Shown here one piece after another: positions 13,974 through 15,239 of a DNA stretch of 15,239 bases (positions are counted from its first letter, which is position 1; the number at the start of each line of letters is the position of its first letter). The DNA is from Bacillota bacterium (GTDB lineage: Bacteria; Bacillota; Clostridia; Christensenellales; CAG-138): positions 1 through 15,239 of the forward strand of contig JAEYHP010000016.1 of assembly GCA_023409435.1 (NCBI GenBank). The letters are read 5' to 3'. The position numbers and the translations under genes were made by a program. Below the pieces are notes generated by a model that was not told the origin of the DNA, made no database searches, and was given only the letters and a program-made list of their open reading frames with translations.

Positions 13974-14480
13974 ATGAAGATGAAAGTGAAAAGCAGATTG
14001 TACTGGATTATTTCCGTCTTGGTGGTAGGCATTGTTTTGCTGACGGGCTGCGGAAGCGTTACGGGAGAAGAGGCCGGATTCAGCGATGACGGCGGATACA
14101 TTGAAGAGGGAACCGAATTCGATGGAGAAACCGGAGCGAGTGCTACGGAAAACCCTGATGAGTCCGGGTTAAGCGACGATGGCGGATACATTGAAGAGGT
14201 GCCCGAATTCAATGGAGAAACCGGAGCGAGCGTTACGGAGAGCCCTGATACTGAGGTTATGGTGTCAGGGACCGTGAAGGAAGCGGATGCCGCCACCGGT
14301 AAAGTCATCATTGTTTCCGAAGACGGTTCTGAAATCACACTGGGGGTACCTTCTGAGGAACTCTTGGATGAACTGGCCGGTTTTGCTGAGGAAGGGACTC
14401 AAATAACCGTTGAATATAACGATGCTACCAAGACGGTGACAAACGTAACCAGTCAGGCTGATAGTGAAGTGATAGACTAA
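13974..14480 (+). CDS. small lipoprotein with two 30-residue repeats
   Basis: I do not recognise this 168-residue protein. A basic N-terminus and hydrophobic segment (11-23) end in lipobox LTGC (Cys26), so it should be lipid-anchored on the outer face of the membrane. Two acidic tandem repeats follow, residues 35-64 and 65-94, each of the form G-(F/L)-SDDGGYIEE-xxEF-(D/N)-GETGAS-x-TE-x-PD. The C-terminal part (95-168) is predicted beta-rich: VSGTVKEADAATGKVIIV, then SEITLGVPSEELLDEL, then TQITVEYND, as in a small beta-barrel domain. AAGGAGG (13963-13969) is 4 bases before the ATG at 13974 and 10 before the next Met (13980); either could be used. A strong terminator follows. Function is unknown; co-transcription with the ABC-2 exporter is possible but unproven. 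Confidence 0.85.
   Translation: MKMKVKSRLYWIISVLVVGIVLLTGCGSVTGEEAGFSDDGGYIEEGTEFDGETGASATENPDESGLSDDGGYIEEVPEFNGETGASVTESPDTEVMVSGTVKEADAATGKVIIVSEDGSEITLGVPSEELLDELAGFAEEGTQITVEYNDATKTVTNVTSQADSEVID
14076..14255 (+). repeat. two tandem 90-bp coding repeats
   Basis: Copy 1 is 14076-14165 and copy 2 is 14166-14255, exactly in frame. Stretches such as GGCGGATACATTGAAGAGG and GGAGAAACCGGAGCGAG are identical in both copies. Differences are few and include third-position changes, which points to a fairly recent duplication kept under protein-level selection. Confidence 0.9.
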
Positions 14481-14508
14481 TACTACGGACAGAAACACAA
14501 ATATCCAC

Positions 14509-14553
14509 ACCAACGGTCACAGGCCGGAAAGCCTTGAGACCGTTGGTTTTTTT
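14509..14553 (+). terminator. intrinsic terminator of lipoprotein gene
   Basis: ACCAACGGTC (14509-14518) pairs with GACCGTTGGT (14538-14547), with an inner AGGC (14521-14524) and GCCT (14531-14534) stem, followed by a T run to 14553. On the minus strand it lacks a T run, so it does not clearly serve the convergent gene. Bases 14554-14600 hold nothing else visible. Confidence 0.9.
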
Positions 14554-14600
14554 CGTTTGCATGTTGCCGGAAACGCCTTTTTTGTTACCCCATATTAGCT

Positions 14601-15239
14601 CTACCTGCCCCGCAAAATCTGCTCCCAGTCAATACTTTCGTCCGCCAGCGAATGCGCACGAAAATCCGCAAGCGGGTGATGCTGCGCCACGCCCACGCCC
14701 AATGTCAGCATGCCGCCCGCATGCCCGGCCTCAATACCCGCGTCGGCGTCCTCCACTACCAGACAATGCTCCGAGCGGATATCCACTTTTTGCGCGGCGA
14801 CTAAGAACACCTCCGGGTCGGGCTTACTTCGCGTGGTGTCGTGCCCGCTCGCCACGGCGTCGCACAAGGGCAAAAGCCCCGTCTGCTCCAATATAAACGG
14901 CGCGTTTTTGCTGACCGAACCCACGGCGATGCGTATCCCCTTTTCTTTTAGGCGCAGCACGGTCTGCTTCGCGTTGGGAAGTATGTACGTTTCGTCCACA
15001 GTCTGGAGCATTTCCACATAATAGGCGTTCTTTTTTTCCGCCAAAGCAAGCTTTTCTTCAATGGTATAGCTTTGCCCGGACTTTTCCAGCACGACTTCGA
15101 GCGACTCCATGCGGCTGACGCCGCGCTGGCGGGCGTTGTCCTCCCGCGTGAACGTGGTAATGGAAAGGTCCTTCGCAAGCCGTTCCCACGCTCTAAAATG
15201 CAGCTCGTCGGTGGAAACCAGCACGCCGTCCAAATCAAA
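14601..15239 (-). CDS. pgmB: beta-phosphoglucomutase, 5' end outside window
   Basis: A HAD-superfamily enzyme interconverting beta-glucose 1-phosphate and glucose 6-phosphate, usually after maltose or trehalose phosphorolysis. The window holds 212 residues; the reading frame is open to the right edge, so the true start lies beyond 15239. With the edge Phe as residue 1, FDLDGV (1-6) carries nucleophile Asp2 and acid/base Asp4. RGVSRMESL (39-47) is the cap-domain loop specific to beta-PGM. GSVSKN (107-112), Lys139 in SKPDP and the acidic VEDADAG (162-168) complete the HAD core. These specific motifs separate it from general phosphoglycolate phosphatases, though another sugar phosphatase activity is not excluded. 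It is convergent with the lipoprotein gene. Confidence 0.88.
   Translation of the reverse strand, partial: FDLDGVLVSTDELHFRAWERLAKDLSITTFTREDNARQRGVSRMESLEVVLEKSGQSYTIEEKLALAEKKNAYYVEMLQTVDETYILPNAKQTVLRLKEKGIRIAVGSVSKNAPFILEQTGLLPLCDAVASGHDTTRSKPDPEVFLVAAQKVDIRSEHCLVVEDADAGIEAGHAGGMLTLGVGVAQHHPLADFRAHSLADESIDWEQILRGR

Overview
The window looks like chromosomal DNA from an anaerobic, low-to-mid GC Firmicute of the Clostridia. Supporting this are AGGAGG-type ribosome sites at most starts, sigma-A-like promoters, a long-form HPF, a class II aldolase, lipobox signal peptides and many intrinsic terminators. A Christensenella-like gut Clostridium would fit, but that is a guess, not a sequence match.

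Layout, left to right. An M29 aminopeptidase (72-1196, minus) is preceded by a 333-bp gap packed with inverted repeats. Next comes a two-gene minus-strand unit: a polyprenyl-phosphate type glycosyltransferase with a translationally coupled small membrane protein. Divergent to it is a class II fructose-bisphosphate aldolase (fba, plus), followed by hpf (plus), each with its own terminator. Then comes a complete minus-strand oligopeptide ABC importer, transcribed oppB-oppC-oppD-oppF-oppA (10512 down to 4853). After a 730-bp gap there is a plus-strand operon of two ABC-2 permeases and one ATPase, preceded by a promoter, a highly structured leader of about 245 nt and an intrinsic terminator. The window closes with a small lipoprotein carrying two copies of a 30-residue repeat (plus) and the 3' part of a beta-phosphoglucomutase gene (minus) that runs off the right edge.

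The main result is in the oligopeptide-binding lipoprotein at 4853-6526. All parts of a normal SBP_bac_5/OppA protein are present, but in circularly permuted order: signal peptide and linker, then the segment that is normally C-terminal (residues about 49-207), then the segment that is normally N-terminal (about 210-557), then stop. The second result is the structured RNA leader upstream of the ABC-2 exporter operon. It has nested helices, a three-way junction and a terminator directly before the first gene's ribosome site; I could not match it to a riboswitch class I know. The third is the dense hairpin array at 1217-1458.

Functionally the window mixes peptide uptake and cleavage (Opp importer and M29 aminopeptidase), central sugar metabolism (aldolase, beta-phosphoglucomutase), ribosome hibernation (HPF), envelope glycosylation and an export system of unknown substrate. 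No tRNA, rRNA, CRISPR array, transposase, integrase or phage gene was seen.
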